This document shows, piece after piece, positions 15,478 through 22,781 of a stretch of DNA of 64,000 nucleotides (position 1 is its first letter; every line of letters starts with the position of its first letter). The position numbers were made by a program, and so were the translations under genes. The stretch is from Nitrososphaerota archaeon. Its GTDB lineage: Archaea > Thermoproteota > Nitrososphaeria > Nitrososphaerales > Gagatemarchaeaceae. The notes below the pieces were generated by a model, which saw only the letters and a list, made by a program, of their open reading frames with translations, ran no database searches and had not been told where the DNA came from. The DNA lies in the NCBI GenBank assembly GCA_029785825.1, contig JAFLYY010000001.1, forward strand, positions 1,209,374 through 1,273,373, written 5' to 3'.

Positions 15478-15927
15478 TTAAAGGCTTGGAGGCCCACGCG
15501 ACCTTGCGAAGGCAGCGACCGTCACCCCGAAGGTGAGTATCGCCACAGCCTGGTGTGCCGTCGTGGTGAGTGGGGCCTCCGACTGGGCGATCACGAGCCC
15601 TCCCAGCATCACCTGGGCGATGATCAACCCCATGGCCACGTAGACCGCCGTCTTTACCCCCCTGTCAGCGTCCTTCGCCCTCCAGAAGGCGATGGTCGTC
15701 AGAAGGAGGAAGAGCGTCGAGAGGGCGGCGAAGATCCTGTGTGTGTACTCCATCATGGGCGCGAGCTGCAGCGGCGGGAAGAGACCCCCCAAGCACGTGG
15801 GCCAATCCTGCGGGACGCTCGAGCCGCATGCGCCTCCGAAACCCGCGACTGTCACGTAGGCTCCGACCACGATAACCGTGAAGAGTGAGAACACCGAGAG
15901 AAGGAGTAAGACGTACTTCGCTTGCAT
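15478..15927 (-). CDS. ctaA: heme A synthase, short archaeal (four-helix) form
   Basis: 149 residues with four predicted membrane helices (about residues 5-27, 60-80, 92-112 and 122-142). The extracellular loop holds a Cys pair (GGACGSSVPQDWPTCLGG). Conserved histidines lie in EYTHRIFAAL and TTTAHQAV, the heme ligands of CtaA/Cox15. Bacterial CtaA has eight helices; the half-size form is known from archaea and is thought to dimerise. The enzyme converts heme O to heme A for cytochrome oxidases. Heme O synthase is encoded 1.7 kb away at 17600-18466, with only thioredoxin and ThiI between. Confidence 0.85.
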   Translation of the reverse strand: MQAKYVLLLLSVFSLFTVIVVGAYVTVAGFGGACGSSVPQDWPTCLGGLFPPLQLAPMMEYTHRIFAALSTLFLLLTTIAFWRAKDADRGVKTAVYVAMGLIIAQVMLGGLVIAQSEAPLTTTAHQAVAILTFGVTVAAFARSRGPPSL

Positions 15928-15960
15928 GCTGCGCCCCTCTGCATCGCGGAATTTATGGCC

Positions 15961-16296
15961 CTACGGGTGCCCGACCAGGGAGTCTACCTTCGTCTTCAGG
16001 ACGGCCGAAGGAACGGCTCCGACGACTATGTCTTCGACCTTGCCCTTTGAGAAGAACATCACAGTCGGGATGCTCATGATGCCGAACTGCGTCGCCAGCT
16101 CCTGGTTGGAGTCCGTGTCCACCTTGACGAACTTCACCTTCCCCTCGTATTCCTTGGAGAGCTGGTGGATGACAGGCTCCATCATCTTGCAGGGCCCGCA
16201 CCAGTCGGCATAGAAGTCTACGACCACGGGGCGTGGTGACTTCACCACTTCCTCCTGGAAACTGCTCCCCTGCACGACAGTCACTGAATCAGTCAT
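15961..16296 (-). CDS. trxA: thioredoxin
   Basis: 111 residues with the active site DWCGPC at residues 31-36 and the cis-proline in MSIPTVMFF. Length and fold order (VVVDFYADWCGPC, KVDTDSNQELATQFGI) are those of a single-domain cytosolic thioredoxin, which reduces protein disulfides. ATG 16296 has GGGGAGG about nine bases upstream and overlaps the end of thiI (ATG inside CATGACTGA), so the two are coupled. An in-frame upstream TTG-type start would only add residues encoded inside thiI. Confidence 0.95.
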   Translation of the reverse strand: MTDSVTVVQGSSFQEEVVKSPRPVVVDFYADWCGPCKMMEPVIHQLSKEYEGKVKFVKVDTDSNQELATQFGIMSIPTVMFFSKGKVEDIVVGAVPSAVLKTKVDSLVGHP

Positions 16297-17545
16297 GTGC
16301 TTCGCCTCCCCTTCCCTGTTCATAAATCTGCCTTGGGCCGGACCGGGGTCCGGCTCCCTGGAGGGCGCTCGGGAGCTGGGAGACCTTGGCGACGTCCCCC
16401 ACAGGGTTGTAGGTATAGAGGGTGGCGTTCTCGACCGTCCTCCAGACGAGGTCCTGAAGGCGGAGTCGTTTTACGTACTCGTCAATCAGCTCCCCTTTCA
16501 CCCGGGTCCGCGGATGGCGTGTGACGATTGCACAGCAGTCCTTGTACTCCTCCAGCGAAGGCTCATAGGTGGAAATCCGCCGCGCCAGGGCGATGACCTC
16601 CTCCTTGTCGTAGGAGAGCAGCGGCCTCAGGATGGGAAGGCCAGAGCCTCTGTCGAAGGCGGCGAGGTTCCACAGCGTCTGAGAGGCAGCCTGAGACAGC
16701 GAGTCGCCCGTCGAGAGGGCGACGGCACCGAACCGGGGAGCGAGCGCCTCTGCGGTCATCCTCATGAACCTCCTGAAGAGGGAAGGCTCGAGTTCCACAG
16801 GGGCTCCGGCGGCGGCGATCTGGTACTCCGCGAATGGCACCAGGACCATGGTGCTCTTTCCGCAGTAGCTGGAGAGGATCCTGACCAGCCTGGTCACCTT
16901 GCTCTCTACCGCTGACGAGGGGGTCGGAGCCAGGTAGAAGTGGAGGTACACCGGCACACACCCCCTCTTCATAAGGAGCCAGGCGGCAACTGGGGAGTCG
17001 ATCCCCCCGGAGAAGAGATGAAGGACCCGACCCGCGGTCCCTACGGGCAGGCCCCCGGGCCCCCTGGTCTTGTTCGAGTAGACGAGGGCCCTCGTCTTGG
17101 TGACGTCGACCCTGATGGACACGTCAGGCGCTGACAGGTCGACCTTCAGTCCGGTCTCGCTCTCGACGGCCGCCCCGAGCTTGACCGCGAGATCGTGCGA
17201 TGAAAGCCCGAACCCCTTGTCGGAGCGCCTCGGCTCGACCTTGAAAGTATTCCCAGGGGCCTTTTTCGCTGCGTCGAGGACCGCCGCCAGGATGCGGGCA
17301 TACTCGGGTTCGACCGCGGTGACGTTGGAGTACCAGGCGACGCCGAAAGTCCTGCCGAGACGCTCAGAAACCTCGCCTTCTGCCCCTTCGGCTGTGACCA
17401 AGAACCGCCCTTCCCTCAGCTCGACCACTGGCTCCAGGCCGTTCAGCGCCCGGATGAGGTTCCTCCTCAGGGCGCGGACGAACTCGGGCCTGTTCCGCCC
17501 CTTCAGAGCCACCTCGGAGTAGTGGACAACGTACATCTGTTTCAT
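16289..17545 (-). CDS. thiI: tRNA 4-thiouridine synthase ThiI
   Basis: 418 residues from ATG 17545. The order is a ferredoxin-like N-terminal domain (YVVHYSEVALKGRNRPEFV), a THUMP domain (VSIRVDVTKTRALVYSNK) and a PP-loop ATPase domain (HLFSGGIDSPVAAWLLMKRG). LSTGDSLSQAASQTL follows, then EYKDCCAIVTRHP. The protein adenylates U8 of tRNA and transfers sulfur to make 4-thiouridine. There is no C-terminal rhodanese domain, as usual in archaea. The adjacent Cys pair (DCC) sits where archaeal ThiI proteins keep catalytic cysteines. It is coupled to thioredoxin downstream, which could supply reducing power; that link is inference. Confidence 0.93.
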   Translation of the reverse strand: MKQMYVVHYSEVALKGRNRPEFVRALRRNLIRALNGLEPVVELREGRFLVTAEGAEGEVSERLGRTFGVAWYSNVTAVEPEYARILAAVLDAAKKAPGNTFKVEPRRSDKGFGLSSHDLAVKLGAAVESETGLKVDLSAPDVSIRVDVTKTRALVYSNKTRGPGGLPVGTAGRVLHLFSGGIDSPVAAWLLMKRGCVPVYLHFYLAPTPSSAVESKVTRLVRILSSYCGKSTMVLVPFAEYQIAAAGAPVELEPSLFRRFMRMTAEALAPRFGAVALSTGDSLSQAASQTLWNLAAFDRGSGLPILRPLLSYDKEEVIALARRISTYEPSLEEYKDCCAIVTRHPRTRVKGELIDEYVKRLRLQDLVWRTVENATLYTYNPVGDVAKVSQLPSALQGAGPRSGPRQIYEQGRGGEAHD

Positions 17546-17599
17546 GGCGGCCGGACGGCCGCTCCCCACCCTCGGATAAAGCAGTTGAGGGGAGCCGCG

Positions 17600-18466
17600 T
17601 CAGTGGAGGACGGCCGCGACCATGGCCACGAGGAAGATCACTGCGAGGTAGGGGCTCGAGAACTTGAAAGCCAGCCAAGCGTTGTCCTTCGTAGGGGACC
17701 GGAACAGCTTGATGTTGGTCGCCAGCAGGAACAGGTCGAAAACGAGCGCAACCGCCAGGTAAACGTAGAACCCCGGTCCGAGGAAATAGAAGATGTAGAG
17801 GAGGCTCACCGGGATCAGGAGGAGCGTGTTCACCACGATGTACCTCGACGCCACCACCGGTCCCACGACCGAGGGGAGCATCGGGATGTTTATCGCCGAG
17901 TAGTCCTCTTCAGTGATCACCGCAAGGGACCAGAAGTGGCTGGGGGTCCAGACAAAGACGAGGGCCCCGAGGAGCCACCCTACGACCGCGCTCTCCGAGG
18001 TCACGGCGTACCACCCTGCTAGGGCCGCGCAGCTCCCGGCGAACCCGCCGAGGACGATGTTCCAGCTCGTCCTAGGCTTGAGGAACAGCGTGTAGACCGG
18101 GACGTAGACGAACGCACCGAGGACGATGAAGAAAGTGGCCAGGTGGTCGATGGTGAAGAGGGCGACCAGCACCCCTGCCGCAAGGAGGCCCGCGCCAAGG
18201 ACCAGCGCGTGCGAAGACGGGACTATCTTCCCTGACGGCAGAGGCCGCCCCATCGTCCGCTTCATCTTCGCGTCCATCCCCATCTCCAGGTAGCTGTTCA
18301 AGGCGAGCGCCCCGCTGGACGCCAGGGCCCCTCCCACGAGCACGCCGACGAGTACCTGGGCAGAGGGGATCCCCCTCGCAGCAACTACCGAAGAGCCGAG
18401 AGCCGCCATGAGGAGCAGCGGGGTTATCTTCGGTTTGGTAAGTGCGAGATAGTCTGACAGGCTCAC
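17600..18466 (-). CDS. ctaB: heme O synthase (protoheme IX farnesyltransferase)
   Basis: 288 residues from GTG 18466, which is about 30 bases from a TATA-like box (18495-18504). The long open frame upstream covers the tRNA promoter and tRNA gene and is not coding. It is a UbiA-family membrane enzyme with about nine helices. The first Asp-rich motif region is NSYLEMGMDAKMKRTMGRPL, and the second region is FVWTPSHFWSLAV with EEDYSAINIPMLP, both diagnostic of CtaB. It adds a farnesyl group to heme B. With ctaA nearby it implies heme A/O-containing terminal oxidases and aerobic respiration. Confidence 0.93.
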   Translation of the reverse strand: MSLSDYLALTKPKITPLLLMAALGSSVVAARGIPSAQVLVGVLVGGALASSGALALNSYLEMGMDAKMKRTMGRPLPSGKIVPSSHALVLGAGLLAAGVLVALFTIDHLATFFIVLGAFVYVPVYTLFLKPRTSWNIVLGGFAGSCAALAGWYAVTSESAVVGWLLGALVFVWTPSHFWSLAVITEEDYSAINIPMLPSVVGPVVASRYIVVNTLLLIPVSLLYIFYFLGPGFYVYLAVALVFDLFLLATNIKLFRSPTKDNAWLAFKFSSPYLAVIFLVAMVAAVLH

Positions 18467-18523
18467 GAGGCTCAGAACGACGCCCCCTCGGCGTGTATTT
18501 TGAGTTACCTGCTGGCTGAAACC

Positions 18524-18531
18524 CTTAAGAA
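18524..18531 (+). promoter_or_regulatory. TATA box of tRNA-Tyr
   Basis: CTTAAGAA lies 25-32 bases upstream of the first base of the tRNA (18556), the normal archaeal spacing, and is the only AT-rich element there. Confidence 0.6.
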
Positions 18532-18555
18532 ATCTGCAGCAGGTCGGCCGCCCGT

Positions 18556-18712
18556 CCCGCAGTAGCTCAGCCTGGTAGACCCGAAAGGGGCAGAAAGCTT
18601 CCGGCTGTAGAGGTCGGCCATCGGCTGACCCGTTCAGCCTACTCAGGCCACAGTCACCGGAGTGTCGTCGGCTCAAATGGGCCGCAAGGCCCTGAGGTTC
18701 CGACCTGCGGGA
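18556..18712 (+). tRNA. tRNA-Tyr (GTA) with three introns
   Basis: The acceptor stem is CCCGCAG (18556-18562) with CTGCGGG plus A73 (18705-18712). The D arm is TA-GCTC-AGCCTGGTA then G|AGC. The anticodon stem is TCCGG/CCGGA with loop CTGTAG|A and anticodon GTA at 18607-18609. The variable loop is GTGTC and the T stem is GTCGG/CCGAC with loop CTCAAA|T. Three introns break it: 18579-18595 (17 nt, position 22/23), 18611-18655 (45 nt, 37/38) and 18678-18698 (21 nt, 59/60). The last two sit in perfect bulge-helix-bulge folds (central helices CTGT/ACAG and CTCA/TGAG, 3-base bulges). The first is a looser version. The mature length is 74 nt. The C1:G72 pair and A73 are archaeal Tyr identity elements. 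CCA is not encoded. Confidence 0.9.
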
Positions 18713-19020
18713 CAGCCACTCAGCCTTTCTCATAGTCCCGAACCGCCTTCGAACCGTCGTACGACGATGAGCCACGGAACAGTGATGTCTTCTGCAAGGC
18801 GGACGGGATCCCTAGTTTCTACGTTTTCAGTTTCAAAAAACGACGGTCTCGCTGGACCGTACGTCCTTGGGCTCCCCTGCAAGCCGTAGGGCGCAGATGC
18901 TCTAGGCGTGCGCTTAAGCCCACGATTAAGGCGGACATCCAGGGAAGGCCCTAGCGGCACTCACGCGTCCTTCGGACGACCCCTGCAGGGCCGGTCGAAT
19001 CGACTTCGGGGACCCCCGGG
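18713..19020. other. intergenic region with no recognised gene
   Basis: This is about 308 bases between the tRNA and the 3' end of the Rieske gene. A pyrimidine-rich run (CCTTTCTCAT) just after the tRNA may end its transcript. Several short palindromes occur, for example CGTCGTACGACG near 18756. I see no tRNA arms and no RNase P or SRP signatures. The only open frames have non-protein-like composition. Confidence 0.4.
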
Positions 19021-20031
19021 CTAGACGCCGCACGGTCCCGGGTCGCTTACCCCCGTGGGGAAAAGGTTCCCCGATGGGTCCACCCGGTACTGTATCTGTG
19101 GGAGGTCGATGGTAGCAGGTCCTCTGACGACCTTCCCCGAGGTGTCGAACACCGAGCCGTGGCAGTAGCAGACGAAGGCGCCGGCCGACTGGTCGAAGGA
19201 GAGCTGGCAGCAGGTGTGGGTGCAGAGCATGCTGAGCGCCGTGACGGAGCCGTCGGAGTTCTTTATCAAAACGTCAGGGTACCCGGTGGGATACTCGAAA
19301 TAGGCCGGGATCCCTACGACTAGGTCGTTGACGTTCGCCACCGACCCTTGCGCCTTCCCCGAGCTCGTAGTCTGAGAAGGCGCGGGAACAGGGATCTTTA
19401 TCGACCCGAGTAGGACCCCGACCCCCACCACCCCCGCGACTGAGACCAGGGCCTTGATGAAGCCGCGCCTGGTGTAATCGAGGGCCCTCCCACTCCTCGT
19501 CCTCCTCTTCGCCAAGTAGCGCGCGTGCGGACGCCCCAGGATGCCGGCCGCGATTATCCCCCCTTGAAGCGCCAGGAGGATGTCGAAGGCGCCCAGCCCG
19601 AACAGGTAGCGGGCAAAGTACGGTATCGTCATGTGATACTGGGGGGCGGTGAAGACGTCCCCGCCCTGCAGGACGAACCCGAGCACGCCGGCGGCTATCG
19701 AGGGAAGATAGACTGATTTCGAGGAACCAAGGCTGTAGATTCCGAGGACCAGGTCGATGATGACTATCATAATCAGGCCCACGGCGTGGGAGACGGCGAG
19801 CAGCCAGAGCGATTTGTCCGTCGCCAGCAGGTAGGTCCCAGCCGCCGACGAGAGAAGGAGCATGGCCCCCGTGACCATCTGCAGCCTGCGGAGCCCTCTC
19901 TTCGCCGTCTGCTTCACAGAGGCGGGTCCTCCAGAAGAGACGGCCCGTGCGCAGCCGGCACAGTCCCTCTTGCACTTCCCCTTCGGACCTGCCCCGACCT
20001 CTCTTCCTTCACGGCTGGGAAAAGACTGCAA
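19021..20031 (-). CDS. Rieske iron-sulfur protein fused to a four-helix membrane domain
   Basis: 336 residues from TTG 20031, 28 bases after a TATA-like box at 20055-20064. A short N terminus carries C20, C24 and C27 (GKCKRDCAGC). About four membrane helices follow (residues 50-165), then a twin-arginine-like segment TRRGFIKALVSVAGVVGVG, then a Rieske domain. Its ligands are CTHTCC (C270, H272, C275) and CYCHGS (C288, C290, H291), including the disulfide pair typical of high-potential Rieske proteins of cytochrome bc-type complexes. It probably passes electrons from quinol to a cytochrome on the outer membrane face. No cytochrome b gene is next to it. The fused membrane part is of unknown function. 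Confidence 0.82.
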   Translation of the reverse strand: MQSFPSREGREVGAGPKGKCKRDCAGCARAVSSGGPASVKQTAKRGLRRLQMVTGAMLLLSSAAGTYLLATDKSLWLLAVSHAVGLIMIVIIDLVLGIYSLGSSKSVYLPSIAAGVLGFVLQGGDVFTAPQYHMTIPYFARYLFGLGAFDILLALQGGIIAAGILGRPHARYLAKRRTRSGRALDYTRRGFIKALVSVAGVVGVGVLLGSIKIPVPAPSQTTSSGKAQGSVANVNDLVVGIPAYFEYPTGYPDVLIKNSDGSVTALSMLCTHTCCQLSFDQSAGAFVCYCHGSVFDTSGKVVRGPATIDLPQIQYRVDPSGNLFPTGVSDPGPCGV

Positions 20032-20397
20032 CAGGCTCAGGAGCCAGGGCGCCGCCTTTTGTAGTGATGCCTTGCGGTGCAACCGTCGGACCTCGACGGG
20101 GAGCGGGCCGTTCCCTCCTTCTCGTGACGGTAGAAAGAGCACCGGGCGCTCCCCACGGCTGGCCCGAGGTCACGGCACCTCAGCCTCAGGTGGACACCGG
20201 TATGGCACTCGGTGCGTCTGAGGGTCGTCTGCCGGTCAGGACTGAGACCCGCCTAGGTGTCCCCTTCTCTTCCAGTCCGCGCAGACACCTCAGCAGTTGC
20301 CTTCCTGCCTGGAAGCGATGTCGCCCCGTTGTCAACCCGCTGAAACCGGTTGCTGCCAAACACATATTGAGGCGTCCAGCCGGGCCTCCCAGACTTC
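20032..20397. other. intergenic region with no recognised gene
   Basis: 366 bases hold the minus-strand promoter of the Rieske gene (20055-20064) and little else I can name. A 7-base inverted repeat AGGTGTC/GACACCT frames about 20 bases near 20254-20290. Open frames crossing it look like noise. The TATA-like CACATATTG near 20360 may serve the small membrane gene at 20398. Confidence 0.35.
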
Positions 20398-20589
20398 ATG
20401 AAGATTTGGATCCCGGTAGCCGTGGGAGGGCTGATCGTGGTCGCCTATGCCCTGTTCTTCGCCATGAGCGCGGCCGAGTCACGGGGGGCGACTTCTTTCG
20501 GGATAATCAACTCGGTTGGCCTGGTAGGGGTGTTCGTCGCCCTGATAGCCGCCGGTTTCATCTTTCGGCGGGCAACGCCCCAGAGATGA
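20398..20589 (+). CDS. small two-helix membrane protein
   Basis: 63 residues: a helix at about 3-24 (WIPVAVGGLIVVAYALFFAM), a short Ser/Ala loop and a second helix at 36-57 (NSVGLVGVFVALIAAGFIF) ending in FRRATPQR. The hydrophobicity pattern and ATG start are convincing. It matches no family I know. Its position between the Rieske gene and another membrane protein, in a genome segment with heme A/O synthesis, suggests a possible accessory role in respiration. That is guilt by association only. Confidence 0.6.
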   Translation: MKIWIPVAVGGLIVVAYALFFAMSAAESRGATSFGIINSVGLVGVFVALIAAGFIFRRATPQR

Positions 20590-20642
20590 CGGGCGCCCCT
20601 AGAAACGCTTAAGAAATGTGAGAGGGTTGCTGGGGGAGAGAC

Positions 20643-21137
20643 TTGGACAAGGAGTTTCTCGCCATCTCGGCCGTGTTCATGCTCCTGGGGATAACCGGGG
20701 TGCTTCTCTTCAGCAGCATCATCCCACCGTACTACTCTATCCTCCCGGTTATGACGCCTAGCTTGGACGGCTGTTACTGCCTGATCTCGAGCCCTGAGCC
20801 GACGGCGGCCCAGAGCACTTCCAGCATCATCCTAGCCCTCGGGGTCATGTTCCTGCCGATGGGACTGATGAAGGGAGGGCTCCCGTCCTTCAGGAGAGGG
20901 CCGACCACCGCCGCCCCGGCCGTCAGTCTCCCAGGTGGGAGGGTCGCGAGCCCCATAACGATAGGGAGCGGGAACTACTTCGCCTTCGGTCTGGTGGTGC
21001 TGCTCATAGGGGTGGACGCGCTTCTTGTCCCCGGATATCTGCTATTCGACAACTTCTACTATGTGCTGGCAGGGGCGCTCTTGTCTGCGGCCGGGATAGT
21101 CTCGGTCCTTTATGGGCTACGTAAGCCGAAACAGTAG
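20643..21137 (+). CDS. four-helix membrane protein of unknown function
   Basis: 164 residues from TTG 20643, preceded by GGGGGAG and a TATA-like CTTAAGAAAT. Helices lie at about 5-27, 58-78, 108-130 and 135-155. The first outer loop has a CYC motif (LDGCYCLISS) that could bind a metal or form a disulfide. A Pro/Ala-rich inner loop follows the second helix. No family is recognised. It is transcribed in the same direction as the two-helix gene before it. Confidence 0.65.
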   Translation: MDKEFLAISAVFMLLGITGVLLFSSIIPPYYSILPVMTPSLDGCYCLISSPEPTAAQSTSSIILALGVMFLPMGLMKGGLPSFRRGPTTAAPAVSLPGGRVASPITIGSGNYFAFGLVVLLIGVDALLVPGYLLFDNFYYVLAGALLSAAGIVSVLYGLRKPKQ

Positions 21138-21199
21138 GCTCCGACTGTCCAACTTCAGGGAACCGTTTTAACCCTCGTCGGAATGGGCTGGTCGGAACC

Positions 21200-21784
21200 T
21201 TGAGTTCGACAGCGACCAAGAAGCCCAAAGGCGGCAAGAAGATGGGCGTCGTGAATGAGACGGAGGCAGGCATCAAGAAAGCAGAGACCGCAGTGAAGAA
21301 AGATGTGAAGAAGCTGGCGAAGGAGGCAGAAGGGAGGAGACCGAAGAAGACAGGGCATCCAGGGCCCGCAGGACGTCCGCCTGTGGCGCTGGTGTCGTCG
21401 AGGCACGGCGGCGAGATGGTTTCGAGGGAGGGGAGAGGGTTCTCATTTGGCGAGATTTCCGGAGCGGGGCTCGCCCCGGCCGTCGCGTCCAAGTGGGGTT
21501 TGAGGGTGGACACGAGAAGGAGGAGCGTCATCGACGGGAACGTGGCCTCTATCAGAGGGTGGGCCGCCCATCCGAGCATCGCCGGGCGCGCGAAGGGGGA
21601 GGCAGAGGGCGTGGAAGGAGGAATGGAGAAGGCAGGGAAGGAGGTCGAGAAGGAAGCGGAGAAGGTCGCCGTAGTGGCAGAAAAAGCCGTGAAGAAAGCA
21701 GGGAAGGAGATCAAGAAGACCGAAAAGACGGTCAAGGAAAGGGCGGAGAAGAAGCCCCGACCGAAGAAGAAGGACGCCGCCTAG
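21200..21784 (+). CDS. rpl13e: ribosomal protein L13e-like
   Basis: 194 residues from TTG 21200. The core, residues about 70-115 (REGRGFSFGEISGAGLAP, ASKWGLRVDTRRRSVIDGNV), matches L13e, where eukaryotes read GFTLEELKAAGI..ARTIGIAVDPRRRNKS..NVQ. It is flanked by Lys/Ala/Glu-rich helices on both sides, the C-terminal one about 70 residues long. L13e occurs in eukaryotes and only some TACK archaea. The long charged tails are longer than the core needs and may contact rRNA. Its stop overlaps the convergent ogg gene by four bases. Confidence 0.72.
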   Translation: MSSTATKKPKGGKKMGVVNETEAGIKKAETAVKKDVKKLAKEAEGRRPKKTGHPGPAGRPPVALVSSRHGGEMVSREGRGFSFGEISGAGLAPAVASKWGLRVDTRRRSVIDGNVASIRGWAAHPSIAGRAKGEAEGVEGGMEKAGKEVEKEAEKVAVVAEKAVKKAGKEIKKTEKTVKERAEKKPRPKKKDAA

Positions 21785-22701
21785 GCAGGCTCCTGCTCCC
21801 TGACGGCCATGTACAGGTACTGTTGCGCATACCCAGCGTATTCACCGAACCGCCTTCTGACAGACTCGGACAGCTTCGAGTAATCCCCGGTCGAGATCTT
21901 CGCCTTCCCGTCCCGCTTCAGGCGTGCGAGCAGGGGAGGCGGAAGGAGGTTAGGATATGAGCGGGCGAGCGCCCTCGCGATCCAGACGTCGATAGGAAAC
22001 GCCTCGTCCTTGTCGCACGAATACAAGAGCACGCAGTCAGCGACCTTGGGGCCCACACCCAGGAGGACCTTCTCCCCGAACAGCTCCTGCAGGAGCAGGG
22101 CTCGAGCACCCTCGTACGGGAGGGCGGCGACCGCGTCAAAGTTGACCCTCCCACCCTCCACCGACGCTGCGACCTTCTTGAGGAAGGGCGCCCTGTATCC
22201 GAGCCCGCATTTGGCGAGGTCCGAGCCAGAGGCCTCGGCCAGGGCCCTCGAGGTGGGAAATGACATGTAGCTTGCACCGGCATGGTCGAAGGGACGTCCG
22301 TACCTGTCGCAGATCGAGGCGACCATCTTCTTTATCCTAGGGATGTTGGCGTTGGTGGCCAAGACGAACGAGGCGAGGCACTCCCACCTGTCCTGCCTGA
22401 CGAGCCTGAGACCATAGAACCTTTCTGCCGCCCTAGTCATCGCGTCGTCCTTGGCTATGGCTGCGATGATGTGGTTGAGGTCGTCGCCGAGCCTGAAGTA
22501 GCGGGCCACGAACGAGGGGTCGATCTGGTCCGAACTGGATTCGCACCTGAGCACATCCACCTCCTGCTTGACCTTGAGCACCCCACCGGCGACCACGCCA
22601 TACCACCACTCTTCTCTCCTGCTCCACCTGAACACCTGCCCGCTCTCCAAGGTGTGTTCCAGGCTGAAGGGAGAATCCAGGGGGACGGTGAAGGCGGGCA
22701 T
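21781..22701 (-). CDS. ogg: 8-oxoguanine DNA glycosylase, OGG1 type
   Basis: 306 residues. The N-terminal part begins FTVPLDSPFSLEHTLESGQVFRW, as in OGG1. The helix-hairpin-helix glycosylase core has ANIPRIKKMVASIC and LGYRAPFLKKVAASV. The catalytic HhH reads GVGPKVADCVLLYS, with the nucleophilic Lys, followed by FPIDVWIARAL, with the catalytic Asp. It excises 8-oxoguanine opposite cytosine and nicks the strand, a defence against oxidative damage that fits the superoxide dismutase and aerobic enzymes nearby. Length and motif order are normal for OGG1. Confidence 0.9.
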   Translation of the reverse strand: MPAFTVPLDSPFSLEHTLESGQVFRWSRREEWWYGVVAGGVLKVKQEVDVLRCESSSDQIDPSFVARYFRLGDDLNHIIAAIAKDDAMTRAAERFYGLRLVRQDRWECLASFVLATNANIPRIKKMVASICDRYGRPFDHAGASYMSFPTSRALAEASGSDLAKCGLGYRAPFLKKVAASVEGGRVNFDAVAALPYEGARALLLQELFGEKVLLGVGPKVADCVLLYSCDKDEAFPIDVWIARALARSYPNLLPPPLLARLKRDGKAKISTGDYSKLSESVRRRFGEYAGYAQQYLYMAVREQEPA

Positions 22702-22781
22702 CCGACGTCAGGAACCCGCGTGGGGCGTTAAATGGCTGTTGCGGGGGGCCCTTGAAATAAGCGCCGCCCTGGGGCGGGCCG

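Noticed and set aside
18554-18713. A structured RNA resembling SRP RNA because of a CCCGAAAGG element and a 9-bp closing helix
   Set aside because: The region folds exactly into a tRNA-Tyr once three introns are removed, and the CCC-GAAA-GGG hairpin is one of those introns. The S-domain signatures of SRP RNA are missing.
18467-18775. A 103-residue N-terminal extension of heme O synthase
   Set aside because: It would read antisense through the tRNA gene and both promoters; the GTG at 18466 fits the TATA box and the normal length of CtaB.
18730-18960. A 76-residue minus-strand open frame between the tRNA and the Rieske gene
   Set aside because: The composition is not protein-like, there is no promoter at a sensible distance and no known motif.
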